A stretch of DNA of 13,382 bases from DATGFB01 sp032160545 (GTDB taxonomy: Bacteria; Actinomycetota; Actinomycetes; Mycobacteriales; Jatrophihabitantaceae): positions 1-13,382 of the forward strand of contig JAVHVN010000150.1 of assembly GCA_032160545.1 (NCBI GenBank), given 5' to 3'. Positions within the stretch are counted from its first letter, which is position 1. Each line of letters starts with the position of its first letter. The position numbers and the translations under genes are program-made. This document shows, one piece after another, positions 1 to 8,555 of the stretch. Below the pieces are notes generated by a model. The model saw only the letters and a list, made by a program, of their open reading frames with translations, made no database searches and was not told where the DNA came from.

Positions 1-11
1 GCTGTGAGGTC

Positions 12-1382
12 GTGACCCTGTTCGAGCCGGATCCGGCGCCGCCCGACACCGCGCAGTTCGACGCCCACGCGCCGCTTGCGGTGCGGATGCGGCCCCGCTC
101 GCTCGACGAGGTGGTGGGGCAGGACCACCTGCTCGCGGCCGGCTCGCCGTTGCGCCGGCTGGTAGAGGGCGACGCGCCGATGTCGCTGATCCTCTTCGGC
201 CCGCCGGGTACCGGCAAGACGACCCTGGCGCTGATCGTCTCGACTGCGACGAACCGTCGCTTCGTCCAGCTCTCGGCGCTCAACGCCGGGGTGAAGGACG
301 TCCGGGCCGTCATCGACGCCGCCAAGGTCGAACTGAACCGCACCGGCCGGCAGACGGTGCTGTTCATCGACGAGATCCACCGCTTCTCCAAGACCCAGCA
401 GGACTCGCTGCTGAATGCCGTCGAGTCCCGACACGTCACCCTCGTGGCGGCGACCACCGAGAACCCGTTCTTCTCGATCGTGTCGCCGCTGCTGTCGCGC
501 AGCCTGCTGCTGACGCTCCAGCCGCTGGACGACGACGCGGTGGGTGAGCTCGTCGACCGCGCCCTCCGCGAGGAGCGTGGGCTCGCCGGCGTGCTGCGGC
601 TGGCCGACGACGCGCGGGCGCACCTGCTGCGGATGTCCGACGGGGATGCGCGCCGGGCGCTGACCGCGCTCGAGGCGGCCGCGGGCACGACACTGGCCGA
701 GGGCCGCGACCTGATCGATCTCGTGACCCTGGAGCTTGCGGTCGACAAGGCCGCCGTCCGGTACGACCGGGACGGCGACCAGCACTACGACGTGATCAGC
801 GCGTTCATCAAGTCGATCCGCGGATCGGACCCCGACGCCGCGCTGCACTACTTGGCCCGCATGATCGAGGCGGGCGAGGACCCGCGGTTCATCGCGCGCC
901 GGCTGGTGGTGCACGCGAGCGAGGACGTCGGCCTCGCGGATCCCACGGCGTTGCTCGCGGCTACCGCGGCAGCCGACGCGGTGCAGCTGATCGGCATGCC
1001 CGAGGCGCGGATCAATCTCGCCCAGGCCACGTTGCATCTCGCGATGGCGCCCAAGTCGAACGCGGTGATCATGGCGATCGACGCCGCGCTCACGGACGTC
1101 CGGGCCGGTGCTGCCGGACCGGTGCCTCCTGCCCTGCGCGATGGGCACTATCCCGGCGCGAAGCAGCTCGGCCACGCCCAGCGCTATCGCTACCCGCACG
1201 ATGTGGTCGAGGGTGTGGTCGCGCAGCAGTACCCGCCTGACGAGCTGGTCGGGCGGGACTACTACCACCCGGCCGACCGCGGTGCCGAGCGCGTGCTCGG
1301 CGAGCGGCTCGCGAAGCTGCGGGCCGCCGTCCGCGGGCTGGCCGCGCCGTCCGCCGCCGAGCCCGAGGATCGCTCGCCCTGA
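12..1382 (+). CDS. rarA: RarA/MgsA replication-associated recombination AAA+ ATPase
   Basis: This is a 456-residue AAA+ ATPase of the RarA (MgsA, Mgs1/WRNIP1) family, which acts at stalled replication forks in the cytoplasm. Visible motifs are Walker A GPPGTGKT at about residues 63-70, Walker B with DE at 120-121 (LFIDEIHRF), a sensor-1 stretch ATTENP at 147-152 and an arginine-finger stretch SPLLSR at 158-163. The C-terminal half has the family's helical and tetramerisation region (KSIRGSDPDAALHYLARMIEAG). The length matches actinobacterial RarA. The GTG at 12 is the best visible start because MRPRSLDEVVGQDHLL follows at the usual distance; a weak GAGG lies just upstream, and only 11 bases precede it here. 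It heads the rarA-alaS gene order common in Actinomycetota. The RuvB-like clamp-loader fold is a possible confusion, but the C-terminal region is RarA-specific. Confidence 0.97.
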   Translation: MTLFEPDPAPPDTAQFDAHAPLAVRMRPRSLDEVVGQDHLLAAGSPLRRLVEGDAPMSLILFGPPGTGKTTLALIVSTATNRRFVQLSALNAGVKDVRAVIDAAKVELNRTGRQTVLFIDEIHRFSKTQQDSLLNAVESRHVTLVAATTENPFFSIVSPLLSRSLLLTLQPLDDDAVGELVDRALREERGLAGVLRLADDARAHLLRMSDGDARRALTALEAAAGTTLAEGRDLIDLVTLELAVDKAAVRYDRDGDQHYDVISAFIKSIRGSDPDAALHYLARMIEAGEDPRFIARRLVVHASEDVGLADPTALLAATAAADAVQLIGMPEARINLAQATLHLAMAPKSNAVIMAIDAALTDVRAGAAGPVPPALRDGHYPGAKQLGHAQRYRYPHDVVEGVVAQQYPPDELVGRDYYHPADRGAERVLGERLAKLRAAVRGLAAPSAAEPEDRSP

Positions 1383-1387
1383 CCGGG

Positions 1388-1393
1388 TAGGGT
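1388..1393 (+). promoter_or_regulatory. Possible -10 element before the DUF948 gene
   Basis: TAGGGT fits the actinobacterial -10 pattern TAnnnT and lies in the 64-base gap between rarA and the next gene, about 53 bases before the GTG start. No good -35 hexamer is visible 16-18 bases upstream, because that DNA is the rarA 3' end. It may let the downstream genes be transcribed separately from rarA. The assignment is weak. Confidence 0.3.
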
Positions 1394-1433
1394 CGACTGG
1401 TTTCCTGAAGATCCGCCGTACCGTCCCATTTCC

Positions 1434-1440
1434 AAGGAGG
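1434..1440 (+). promoter_or_regulatory. Strong ribosome binding site deciding the DUF948 start
   Basis: AAGGAGG, a near-perfect Shine-Dalgarno sequence, lies 6 bases before the GTG at 1447. It settles the start of the DUF948 protein, whose open frame extends much further upstream into rarA. Confidence 0.85.
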
Positions 1441-1446
1441 CCCCGG

Positions 1447-1851
1447 GTGTCCGGAGGGGCTATTGCCGCGTGTGTCGCCGCCGGTGCGTTCGTGCTGCTG
1501 GTGCTGCTGGTGGCCATTCCGCTGCTGAAGCTCGGCCGCACGCTCGACGAGGCGACCCTGGCGATCCGCAAGACGCACGAGGGCGCCGCGCCGCTGCTTG
1601 CCGACGCCCAGGGCACGGTGACCCAGGTCAACCTCCAGCTCGAGCAGGTCGAGGGAATCGCGCGCAACGTCAACTCGATGACGACGAACGTCGCCGCCCT
1701 CACCTCGGTCGTGTCCAGCACGCTCGGAAGCCCTCTTATCAAGGTCGCAGCCTTCACCTACGGCGTGCGCAAGACGGTCAGCGACCGGCGCGACGCCGAG
1801 GCGATCAAGTCCGCCCGCCGCAGCCGTAGCCGGCGCAGCAGGGGCGCGTGA
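1447..1851 (+). CDS. DUF948-like membrane-anchored protein
   Basis: This 134-residue protein has a single N-terminal hydrophobic segment (about residues 4-26, GGAIAACVAAGAFVLLVLLVAIPLL). An alpha-helical, probably coiled-coil segment follows (LGRTLDEATLAIRKTH, then DAQGTVTQVNLQLEQVEGIARNVNSMTTNVAALTSVVSSTLGSPLIKVAAFTYGVRK). The tail is very basic (SARRSRSRRSRG). This matches the DUF948 pattern of a membrane anchor plus a methyl-accepting-like helical region. The function is unknown. The GTG start is set by the strong AAGGAGG upstream. Its TGA stop shares one base with the ATG of the next gene, so the two are probably co-translated. The pair between rarA and alaS recurs in Actinomycetota (recalled, not searched). 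Confidence 0.85.
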   Translation: MSGGAIAACVAAGAFVLLVLLVAIPLLKLGRTLDEATLAIRKTHEGAAPLLADAQGTVTQVNLQLEQVEGIARNVNSMTTNVAALTSVVSSTLGSPLIKVAAFTYGVRKTVSDRRDAEAIKSARRSRSRRSRGA

Positions 1852-2105
1852 TGCGCCGGCTGTTCTGGCTGGTCATGGGCATCACGATCGGTGCCCTGCT
1901 CGTGCGCAAGCTGTCGAAGGCGGCCGCGCGGCTCACCCCCAGCAGCATGGCTCAGGGCATCGCGGCGAGCCTCGGCGACCTCGCCGATGCCATCCGCGGA
2001 TTCGCCGAGGACGTCCGCGCAGCGATGGTCGAGCGCGAGGTCGAGCTGCGCGAAGGCACCGGCCTGGACGGTCAGCTCGGCAAGATGCCGCCGCAGGCAG
2101 GCTGA
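1851..2105 (+). CDS. DUF6167-like small membrane protein
   Basis: This 84-residue protein begins with one hydrophobic segment (MRRLFWLVMGITIGALLVRKL). An amphipathic region follows (LTPSSMAQGIAASLGDLADAIRGFAEDVRAAMVEREVELREG). The layout and position match the DUF6167 family, which has no known function. The ATG at 1851 is preferred over the GTG at 1848 because AGGGG at 1840-1844 sits 6 bases before the ATG. The ATG overlaps the DUF948 stop by one base (TGATG), a sign of translational coupling, and alaS starts 3 bases after its stop. A partner role with the DUF948 protein at the membrane is inferred only from adjacency. Confidence 0.8.
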   Translation: MRRLFWLVMGITIGALLVRKLSKAAARLTPSSMAQGIAASLGDLADAIRGFAEDVRAAMVEREVELREGTGLDGQLGKMPPQAG

Positions 2106-2108
2106 CCC

Positions 2109-4808
2109 GTGCGCACCGCCGAGATCAGGCGTCGCTTCCTCGCGCACTTCGAGAGCAACGGCCACACCGTCGTGCCCAGTGCGCCGCTGCCGTTCGACGA
2201 CCCCAACCTGCTGTTCGTCAACGCCGGCATGGTGCAGTTCGTCCCCTACTTCGTGGGTCAGCAGCAGGCGCCCTGGCCGCGTGCGACCAGCATCCAGAAG
2301 TGCATCCGCACGCTGGACATCGACGAGGTGGGCAAGACCACGCGGCACGGCACGTTCTTCCAGATGAACGGCAACTTCAGCTTCGGCGACTACTTCAAGG
2401 ACGAGGCGATCCGCCTCGCGTGGGACCTGTCGACGACGCCGATGGACGAGGGTGGATTCGGGCTCGACGGCGACCGTATCTGGGCCACGGTCTATCTCGA
2501 CGACGACGAGGCGATCGACATCTGGCACCGCCAGATCGGGCTGCCGATGCAACGCATCGTGCGCCGCGGAAAGGCAGACAACTTCTGGTCGATGGGCATC
2601 CCCGGCCCGTGCGGGCCGTGCAGCGAGCTGTACATCGACCGCGGCCCCGACTACGGCGCCGAGGGCGGCCCGGAGGTCGACGAGGACCGCTACATGGAGT
2701 TCTGGAATCTCGTCTTCATGCAGAACGAGCGCGGCGAGGGCGCGGGCAAGGAGGACTACCCGATCCTCGGCGAGTTGCCGAACAAGAACATCGACACCGG
2801 CATGGGCATGGAGCGCATGGCCACCCTGCTGCAGGGCGTCGACAACCTGTACGAGATCGACGAGACCCGTCCCGTCCTGGCCCGCGCCGCCGAGCTCGCC
2901 GGCAAGACGTACGGCGCGCACTCGGGGCACGCGGCCAGTCAGTCGCATCCGGACGACGTGCGGCTGCGGGTCATCGCCGACCACGTGCGCACCGGACTGA
3001 TGCTCATCGGCGACGGCGTCACACCGTCGAACGAGGGCCGGGGTTACGTGTTGCGCCGCATCCTGCGCCGCGCGGTGCGGGCGATGCGTCTGCTCGGCTA
3101 CGAAGATCCCGCGCTGCCCGAACTGCTGCCGGTCGCGCGCGACTGCATGGCGCCGTCCTACCCCGAGGTCGCGGCCGACTTCGAGCGGATCTCGACCTAC
3201 GCCTACGCCGAGGAAGAGGCGTTTCGCACGACACTGCGGTCCGGCACGACGATCCTCGACGTCGCCGTCGCCGACACGAAGCGCTCGGGTGGCACGCAGC
3301 TGTCCGGTGACAAGGCCTTCCAGCTGCACGACACCTACGGCTTCCCGATCGACCTGACGCTCGAGATGGCGGCCGAGCAGGGCATCAACGTCGACGAAGC
3401 CGGCTTCCGGCGGCTGATGGCCGAGCAGCGCGCTCGCGCAAAGGCCGACAGCCAGGCCAAGAAGACGGCCCACATCGATCTCTCGGTCTACCGTTCGGCG
3501 CTCGAGTCAGGCCCGGTCGAGTTCACCGGGTACCTCGAGGTCGCCCGCGAAGCGACGATCACGGCGCTCGTAGGCGAGGACGGGCTGCTGCCGGCGGCGG
3601 GTGAGGGCGCGCAGCTGGAGGTCGTCCTCGACAGCACGCCGTTCTACGCCGAGGGCGGCGGTCAGCAGGCCGACTGGGGGCGGCTGAGCGTGAACGCTCC
3701 CGGCCGCGAGGCCGAGCTCGCCGTTCTCGACGTTCAGCAGCCGTTGCCGGGCCTGATCGCACACCGGGTCGAGGTGCTCTCCGGTGAGGTCCGCCCGGGC
3801 GATCTCGTGCTCGCGCAGGTCGACGTCGGCCGGCGCGCCGCCGTGTCGCGCAGCCACTCGGCGACGCACCTGCTGCACGCGGGGTTGCGCCGCGCGCTGG
3901 GCGACACCGCGGCGCAGGCCGGTTCCCTCAACGCACCCGGCCGGTTGCGGTTCGACTTCACGACCCCCTCGGCCGTCCCGGTGAGCGTGCTGGGCGACGT
4001 GGAGGACGAGATCAACGACGTCTTGCTGCACGATCTCGAGGTGCGGTGGTTCGTCACCGACCAGGCCGAGGCCAAACGACTCGGCGCGATCGCGATGTTC
4101 GGCGAGAAGTACGGCGACAGGGTTCGAGTCGTCGAGATCGGCGACTACTCGCGCGAACTGTGCGGTGGCACGCACGTCCCGCGCAGCTCGCTCATCGGCA
4201 TGGTGAAGCTGCTGGGCGAGTCGTCGATCGGCTCGGGCGTGCGCCGGGTCGAGGCGCTCGTCGGGCTCGACGCGTTCCGGTTCCTCGCCCGCGAGCACGT
4301 GCTGGTCAACCAGTTGGCGGGTGAGTTCCGCGCGCAGCCCGACGAGCTGCCCGAGCGCATCGGCACGGTTCTCGACCGTCTCAAGACGGCCGAGCGCGAG
4401 CTGCAGAAGCTGCGGGCGTCCGCGGTCCTGGCCGGCGCCGGGCCACTCGCCGCGGCGGCCGAGGACGTCGACGGCATCCAGTTCGTCGCGGCCGAGGCAC
4501 CCGCGGGCGTCACCGGCAACGACCTGCGTACCCTTGCGCTCGACGTGCGCGGCCGACTCCGTGGAAGCGATCCCGCAGTCGTCGTGCTCGCCTCGCCGGC
4601 GGATGCAGGCGGGGTGGCCTTCGTCGTCGCCGTCAACGATGTCGGGCAGGCCGCGCGATTGGCCGCCGGCGAGATCGTGCGCGCGTTCGCCCCCGCGCTG
4701 GGTGCGCGCGGCGGCGGCAAGGCCGACCTCGCCCAGGGCGCGGGCGGTGACGCCGCGAAGCTACCGGAGGCGTTCGCCGCAGCGCGTGCGGCGCTGCGCC
4801 GCTCCTGA
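2109..4808 (+). CDS. alaS: Alanine--tRNA ligase
   Basis: Class II alanyl-tRNA synthetase, 899 residues, which charges tRNA-Ala with alanine in the cytoplasm. The N-terminal catalytic domain begins with the typical RRRFLAHFESNGHTVVPSAPLPF and continues through NAGMVQFVPYF, the HGTFFQMNGNFSFGDYFK stretch and the GMGMERM stretch. The editing domain carries HSATHLLH (His at about 583 and 587) and the zinc-site CGGTH (Cys685, His689), which together clear Ser- and Gly-tRNA-Ala. A C-Ala domain ends the protein, with the usual glycine-rich GARGGGKADLAQGAGGD. The length is normal and no key residue is missing. The GTG start lies 3 bases after the upstream stop, so there is no room for a leader or T-box. 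ruvX follows after 8 bases. Confidence 0.98.
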   Translation: MRTAEIRRRFLAHFESNGHTVVPSAPLPFDDPNLLFVNAGMVQFVPYFVGQQQAPWPRATSIQKCIRTLDIDEVGKTTRHGTFFQMNGNFSFGDYFKDEAIRLAWDLSTTPMDEGGFGLDGDRIWATVYLDDDEAIDIWHRQIGLPMQRIVRRGKADNFWSMGIPGPCGPCSELYIDRGPDYGAEGGPEVDEDRYMEFWNLVFMQNERGEGAGKEDYPILGELPNKNIDTGMGMERMATLLQGVDNLYEIDETRPVLARAAELAGKTYGAHSGHAASQSHPDDVRLRVIADHVRTGLMLIGDGVTPSNEGRGYVLRRILRRAVRAMRLLGYEDPALPELLPVARDCMAPSYPEVAADFERISTYAYAEEEAFRTTLRSGTTILDVAVADTKRSGGTQLSGDKAFQLHDTYGFPIDLTLEMAAEQGINVDEAGFRRLMAEQRARAKADSQAKKTAHIDLSVYRSALESGPVEFTGYLEVAREATITALVGEDGLLPAAGEGAQLEVVLDSTPFYAEGGGQQADWGRLSVNAPGREAELAVLDVQQPLPGLIAHRVEVLSGEVRPGDLVLAQVDVGRRAAVSRSHSATHLLHAGLRRALGDTAAQAGSLNAPGRLRFDFTTPSAVPVSVLGDVEDEINDVLLHDLEVRWFVTDQAEAKRLGAIAMFGEKYGDRVRVVEIGDYSRELCGGTHVPRSSLIGMVKLLGESSIGSGVRRVEALVGLDAFRFLAREHVLVNQLAGEFRAQPDELPERIGTVLDRLKTAERELQKLRASAVLAGAGPLAAAAEDVDGIQFVAAEAPAGVTGNDLRTLALDVRGRLRGSDPAVVVLASPADAGGVAFVVAVNDVGQAARLAAGEIVRAFAPALGARGGGKADLAQGAGGDAAKLPEAFAAARAALRRS

Positions 4809-4816
4809 GCGCGAGT

Positions 4817-5251
4817 GTGCCTGCTGTGAGCGGCGTCTGGATCGGGGTCGACGTGGGCACGGTGCGCGTGGGCGTCGCCAGGAGTGACCCGGGCGGCATC
4901 CTCGCGAGCCCGGTCGTGACGCTGCCCCGCGACGCGGAGTCCGATGCCGACATCGCGGAACTCGCACGCCTGGTCCGGGATTCGGCCGCGGTCGGCGTGG
5001 TGGTCGGATTGCCGCGCACGCTGCGCAACCGGGAGGGCAGTTCGGTCGACATGGCTAGGGACTACGCGCGGCGGCTTGCGGTTCTGATCGCACCGGTTCC
5101 GGTCGAGCACGTGGACGAACGGCTGACGACGGTGAGCGCCGAGCGTAAGCTGCGCGGCAGCGGCGTCCGGGGTCGAGAAAGGCGCGCCGTGATAGACCAG
5201 GCAGCGGCCGTCGAGCTGCTGCAACAGTGGCTTGACACCAATCGACCCTGA
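4817..5251 (+). CDS. ruvX: RuvX/YqgF family pre-16S rRNA nuclease (Holliday junction resolvase-like)
   Basis: This 144-residue RNase H-fold protein belongs to the YqgF/RuvX family, which trims the 5' end of pre-16S rRNA in E. coli and is often annotated as a putative Holliday junction resolvase. Visible motifs are the N-terminal GVDVGTVRVGVARSD with the first catalytic Asp, VVGLPRTLRNREGSS, the HVDERLTTVSAERKL acidic motif and the C-terminal VIDQAAAVELLQQWL with the last catalytic Asp. The start is not certain: GTG at 4817 gives the family's usual lead-in to the first strand, while GTG at 4826 is also possible, and neither has a strong Shine-Dalgarno sequence. It sits 8 bases after alaS and is probably in the same transcript. 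Confidence 0.95.
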   Translation: MPAVSGVWIGVDVGTVRVGVARSDPGGILASPVVTLPRDAESDADIAELARLVRDSAAVGVVVGLPRTLRNREGSSVDMARDYARRLAVLIAPVPVEHVDERLTTVSAERKLRGSGVRGRERRAVIDQAAAVELLQQWLDTNRP

Positions 5252-5313
5252 TACCACCCCGTGTAGGCGACGGAAGCCGACGCGGCATTCGGGAGACGAA
5301 CGGAGTCCGAGGC

Positions 5314-6516
5314 GTGGCCTCACGCGAACGCGAGTACGAATCGATCTCTGAATACGACCCGCACGACCTGCTCTTCGGCGACGAGGAAGATTCGGCACAC
5401 GACGCACAGGTGGGGCGCATCACTCGCGCCGACCGGCACCATCGCCAGCGGGTGCGGCGCAGCAGGCGCACGTTCTCCGTCATCGTGGTCGTCGTCGTTG
5501 TCGTGCTTGCCGCCGTCGCCGTCGTGGGTGTGAACGCGTACGAGCACCGCTACCACCCGGCCGACTTCGCCGGCGCGGGCACGGGCACGGTGCGGATCGT
5601 CGTCAACGGCGGCGACGGCACCTCGGCGATCGGCGGCACGCTCGCGCGCGCCGGCGTCGTGGCGAGCTCGCGCGCGTTCGTGAACGCCGCGTCGAAGAAC
5701 AATGCGGCGCAGGGCATCTCGCCCGGCACCTACCAGGTCCGCAAGCACATGTCTGCCAGCAATGCCCTGACGCTGTTACTCGACCCGAGCTCGCGCCTGA
5801 GCAACCAGGTCGTGGTGTTCGAGGGAGCGACCGTCTTCGACGTCGAGGGCAACCTCGCCAAGGCCCTGGGTGTGCCGACTGCGACGATCACCGCCGCGCT
5901 GAAGAACGTCGACGCGCTGAACCTGCCGAACGGGTACACGTCCGGAGGGCAGTCGCCGCAATCGGTCGAAGGCTTCCTCTACCCGGCTACGTACAGCTTC
6001 GACCCGGGCACGTCGCCCGGTGACGCGATCGGCGAGATGATCACCAAGTTCATCGACGAGGACCGCACCACCGGTTTCGCCGACCAAGCCGCGAAGGTCA
6101 AGCTCAGCCCGTACCAGGCGCTGATCATCGCGTCGATCGCGGAGAAGGAGGCGAAGAATCCGGCGGACTACCCGAAGGTGGCCCGGGTCATCCTCAACCG
6201 CATCAAGGCGCACATGCCGCTGCAAATCGACGCCACCAGCGCCTACGCGGCCAAGCAACTGCATCTCGACCCGACCAAGGTCATCTACGCCCAGATCAAC
6301 TCGCCGTACAACACCTACACCCACGACGGGCTGCCGCCGACGCCGATCGCGAACCCCGGGCCGGAGGCGATCGAGGCGGCGGTGACACCGGCAACCGGTG
6401 ACTGGCTCTACTACGTGAACGGTGACAAGGCCGGCGACCTGTTCTTCACCTCCGATCAGAACAAGTTCGCCGCCGCGGTCGACAAGTGCCGCACCAACAA
6501 CTGGGGTTGCGGCTAG
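5314..6516 (+). CDS. mltG: Endolytic murein transglycosylase MltG (YceG family)
   Basis: MltG cleaves nascent peptidoglycan strands at the membrane. The 400-residue protein has a cytoplasmic N-terminal stretch of about 53 residues (acidic, YDPHDLLFGDEED, then basic HHRQRVRRSRR), one transmembrane segment at about 54-73 with a run of valines, and a large extracytoplasmic YceG domain. The catalytic glutamate motif is VEGFLYPATYSF with Glu at about 219, followed by the family stretches ALIIASIAEKEAKNPADYPKVARVILNRI and YNTYTHDGLPPTPIANPG. GTG at 5314 is preferred because GGAG at 5302-5305 lies 8 bases upstream. It is separated from ruvX by 62 bases and abuts aroE directly, with aroE starting at the base after the stop. 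Confidence 0.97.
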   Translation: MASREREYESISEYDPHDLLFGDEEDSAHDAQVGRITRADRHHRQRVRRSRRTFSVIVVVVVVVLAAVAVVGVNAYEHRYHPADFAGAGTGTVRIVVNGGDGTSAIGGTLARAGVVASSRAFVNAASKNNAAQGISPGTYQVRKHMSASNALTLLLDPSSRLSNQVVVFEGATVFDVEGNLAKALGVPTATITAALKNVDALNLPNGYTSGGQSPQSVEGFLYPATYSFDPGTSPGDAIGEMITKFIDEDRTTGFADQAAKVKLSPYQALIIASIAEKEAKNPADYPKVARVILNRIKAHMPLQIDATSAYAAKQLHLDPTKVIYAQINSPYNTYTHDGLPPTPIANPGPEAIEAAVTPATGDWLYYVNGDKAGDLFFTSDQNKFAAAVDKCRTNNWGCG

Positions 6517-7356
6517 GTGCGAGCCCGCGCCGGCGGCAAGGCGGCCGTCCTCGGCCGCCCGGTGACGCATTCGCTGTCGCCCGTCCTGCATCGCGCTGCG
6601 TACGCGGCGCTGGGTCTGGACTGGACGTACGACGCCATCGACTGCGGCGTCGACGAACTGCCGGCCGTCCTGGCCGACCGGCCGGACTGGTGTGGGTTTT
6701 CCTGCACCATGCCGTTGAAGCACGCCGCCCTCGCGATCGCCGACGAGGCGCGGCCCGCTGCCGTCGCCGTCGGCGCGGCCAACACGTTGCTGCCGCGAGC
6801 CGGCGGTGCCGTCGGCGGCTGGGTTGCCGACAACACCGACGTCGACGGCGTCATCGGCGCGCTCACCGAGGCCGGCCCGGCGACTCGCGACGTCGTCGTC
6901 CTCGGGGCGGGCGGGACCGCGCAGGCCGTGATCGCCGCGCTACCGGTGATCGCGGGCGACTCGTGTTCGGCGACCGTGCTGGTGCGCGATCCCACGCGGA
7001 CGGCAGCGCTGCTGCGTACGGCAGAACGCGTGGGAGTGGCGGTGTCCGTCGCACTGCTCGACGCGCCGCAGCCGGACGCCGCGCTGGTCGTGTCGACGCT
7101 GCCACCGGGGGCCGCGGACCTGGTCGCGGAGAGGTTCACCTGGTCGGCGGGGCAGACGCTGCTGGACGTCGTCTACGACCCCTGGCCGACCGCGCTGGCG
7201 TCGGCCGCTGCACGCGGGGGAGCGCAGGTGATCAGCGGTGCTGTGCTGCTGCTGCACCAGGCTGCGGCGCAGGTGCGGCTCATGACCGGTTGCGAACCGC
7301 CGGTGATTGAGATGCGCGCGGCACTCGCCGCGGTCCGTCCGGGCATCGAGGCGTGA
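6517..7356 (+). CDS. aroE: Shikimate dehydrogenase
   Basis: Shikimate dehydrogenase (279 residues) reduces 3-dehydroshikimate to shikimate in the chorismate pathway, usually with NADPH. Motifs seen are GRPVTHSLSPVLHRAAY with the substrate-binding serines at about 19 and 21, TMPLKH with the catalytic Lys at about 68, NTDVDG with the catalytic Asp at about 108, and the nucleotide-binding GAGGTAQA at about 130-137. The C-terminal ISGAVLLLHQAAAQ helix is typical. The GTG start follows the mltG TAG with no gap and has only a weak purine-rich stretch upstream, so translation is probably coupled to mltG. It is the last gene of the housekeeping run and converges on mscR with only 12 bases between, leaving no space for a classic terminator. 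Confidence 0.95.
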   Translation: MRARAGGKAAVLGRPVTHSLSPVLHRAAYAALGLDWTYDAIDCGVDELPAVLADRPDWCGFSCTMPLKHAALAIADEARPAAVAVGAANTLLPRAGGAVGGWVADNTDVDGVIGALTEAGPATRDVVVLGAGGTAQAVIAALPVIAGDSCSATVLVRDPTRTAALLRTAERVGVAVSVALLDAPQPDAALVVSTLPPGAADLVAERFTWSAGQTLLDVVYDPWPTALASAAARGGAQVISGAVLLLHQAAAQVRLMTGCEPPVIEMRAALAAVRPGIEA

Positions 7357-7368
7357 GGCGCGGCCGGG

Positions 7369-8454
7369 TCAGAGGACGACGACCGAACGCAGTACGTCGC
7401 CGCGGCCCATAGCCGCGAAGGCCTCCTCGACGTCACCCAACCCGATCGTCTCGGTGACGAACGCGTCGAGCGGCAGGCGGCCCTGCAGGTGCAGGTCGAT
7501 CAGCATGGGGAAGTCCCGCGACGGCAGGCAGTCGCCGTACCACGACGACTTGAGCGACCCGCCACGCGAGAAGAAGTCGAGCAATGGCAGCTCGAGGCGC
7601 ATCTCGGGCGTCGGCACGCCGACGAGGACGACCGTGCCGGCGAGGTCGCGTGCGTAGAACGCCTGCTCGTACGTCTCGGGACGGCCGACGGCGTCGATGA
7701 CGACGTCCGCTCCGAATCCACCCGTGAGCTCGCGGATCGCCTCGACCGGATCGATGTCGCGAGAGTTGACGGTGTGTGTCGCTCCGAGCCTGCGTGCGTG
7801 CCCGAGCTTGCGGCGGTCGAGGTCCACGCCGATGACCGTGGCGGCACCGGCTAGGCGCGCGCCGGCGATCGCCGCCGAGCCGACGCCGCCACAGCCGATC
7901 ACTGCGACGCTCTGCCCGCGCCGCACGCCCGCCGTGTTCATCGCCGCGCCGAGGCCGGCCATCACGCCGCAGCCGAGCAGGCCCGCCACCGCGGGAGCGA
8001 CCGCGGGATCGACCTTGGTGCACTGCCCGGAGTGGACGAGAGTCTTCTCGGCGAACGCGCCGATACCGAGTGCGGGGGACAGCGCCGTGCCGTCGGCCAG
8101 GGTCATCGGTTGGCGCGCGTTGAACGTGTCGAAGCAGTACCACGGCTCACCGCGCAGGCAGGCTCGGCACTGCCCGCACACCGCGCGCCAGTTGAGGATC
8201 ACGAAGTCGCCGGGGGCGACCGCGGTGACTGCCTCGCCGATGCTCTCGACGACACCTGACGCCTCGTGCCCGAGCAGGAACGGGAACTCGTCGTTGATGC
8301 CGCCCTCGCGATAGTGCAGGTCGGTATGGCAGACCCCGCAGGCCTGCACCTTGACCACCGCCTCACCCGGTCCGGGCTCGGGCACGACGATCGTGGTGAG
8401 TTCGACCGACTCGTGCTTGGCGCGGCTGACCACTCCCTGTACCTGCTGCGGCAT
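7369..8454 (-). CDS. mscR: S-(hydroxymethyl)mycothiol dehydrogenase (mycothiol-dependent formaldehyde dehydrogenase)
   Basis: This zinc-dependent medium-chain alcohol dehydrogenase of 361 residues closely resembles mycobacterial MscR/AdhE2 as recalled, including GINDEFPFLLGHEA, ILNWRAVCGQCRAC, GQCTKVDP, LLGCGVMAGLGAA and LKSSWYGDCLPSRDFP. The enzyme oxidises the spontaneous adduct of formaldehyde and mycothiol with NAD, giving S-formylmycothiol, which goes on to formate; it can also act on S-nitrosomycothiol. Catalytic zinc ligands are Cys42, His63 and Cys162. The structural zinc cysteines are 93, 96, 99 and 107. The nucleotide fold has GCGGVG at about 187-192 and Asp211 for NAD. The ATG at 8454 has GAAGGG 8 bases upstream. 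It is divergent from fdhD, which fits formate as the shared metabolite. Confidence 0.95.
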   Translation of the reverse strand: MPQQVQGVVSRAKHESVELTTIVVPEPGPGEAVVKVQACGVCHTDLHYREGGINDEFPFLLGHEASGVVESIGEAVTAVAPGDFVILNWRAVCGQCRACLRGEPWYCFDTFNARQPMTLADGTALSPALGIGAFAEKTLVHSGQCTKVDPAVAPAVAGLLGCGVMAGLGAAMNTAGVRRGQSVAVIGCGGVGSAAIAGARLAGAATVIGVDLDRRKLGHARRLGATHTVNSRDIDPVEAIRELTGGFGADVVIDAVGRPETYEQAFYARDLAGTVVLVGVPTPEMRLELPLLDFFSRGGSLKSSWYGDCLPSRDFPMLIDLHLQGRLPLDAFVTETIGLGDVEEAFAAMGRGDVLRSVVVL

Positions 8455-8475
8455 GGCTTCGACCCTTCGTCGCGG

Positions 8476-8503
8476 CTGACTACACCGGCGGCAACTGTAG
8501 GCT
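8476..8503 (+). promoter_or_regulatory. Putative fdhD promoter in the divergent mscR-fdhD gap
   Basis: CTGACT at 8476-8481 (four of six bases of TTGACA) is followed after 16 bases by TAGGCT at 8498-8503, which fits TAnnnT. This would start transcription near 8510, leaving a leader of about 46 bases before fdhD. The 101-base gap must also hold the mscR promoter on the other strand. A TGTAGT on the minus strand in the same region is only a weak candidate for that -10. No clear operator palindrome was seen. Confidence 0.4.
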
Positions 8504-8555
8504 CGACCGTGACGACAGCGGCAACACCGGCGAGCGAGCTGGCAGGGGTTCGATC

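Noticed and set aside
1758..3473. A 571-residue minus-strand reading frame opposite alaS
   Set aside because: It lies antisense to the clear AlaRS gene, has the Arg/Val/Asp-rich composition of a high-GC shadow, and shows no recognisable domain.
5232..5237. Perfect TTGACA that could be the -35 of an mltG promoter
   Set aside because: It lies in the ruvX C-terminal codons and no TAnnnT hexamer stands 16-18 bases downstream; the nearest, TACCAC and TAGGCG, are at the wrong spacing.
7357..7368. Terminator between aroE and mscR
   Set aside because: Only 12 bases lie between the convergent stops and no hairpin with a T-tract is visible there.
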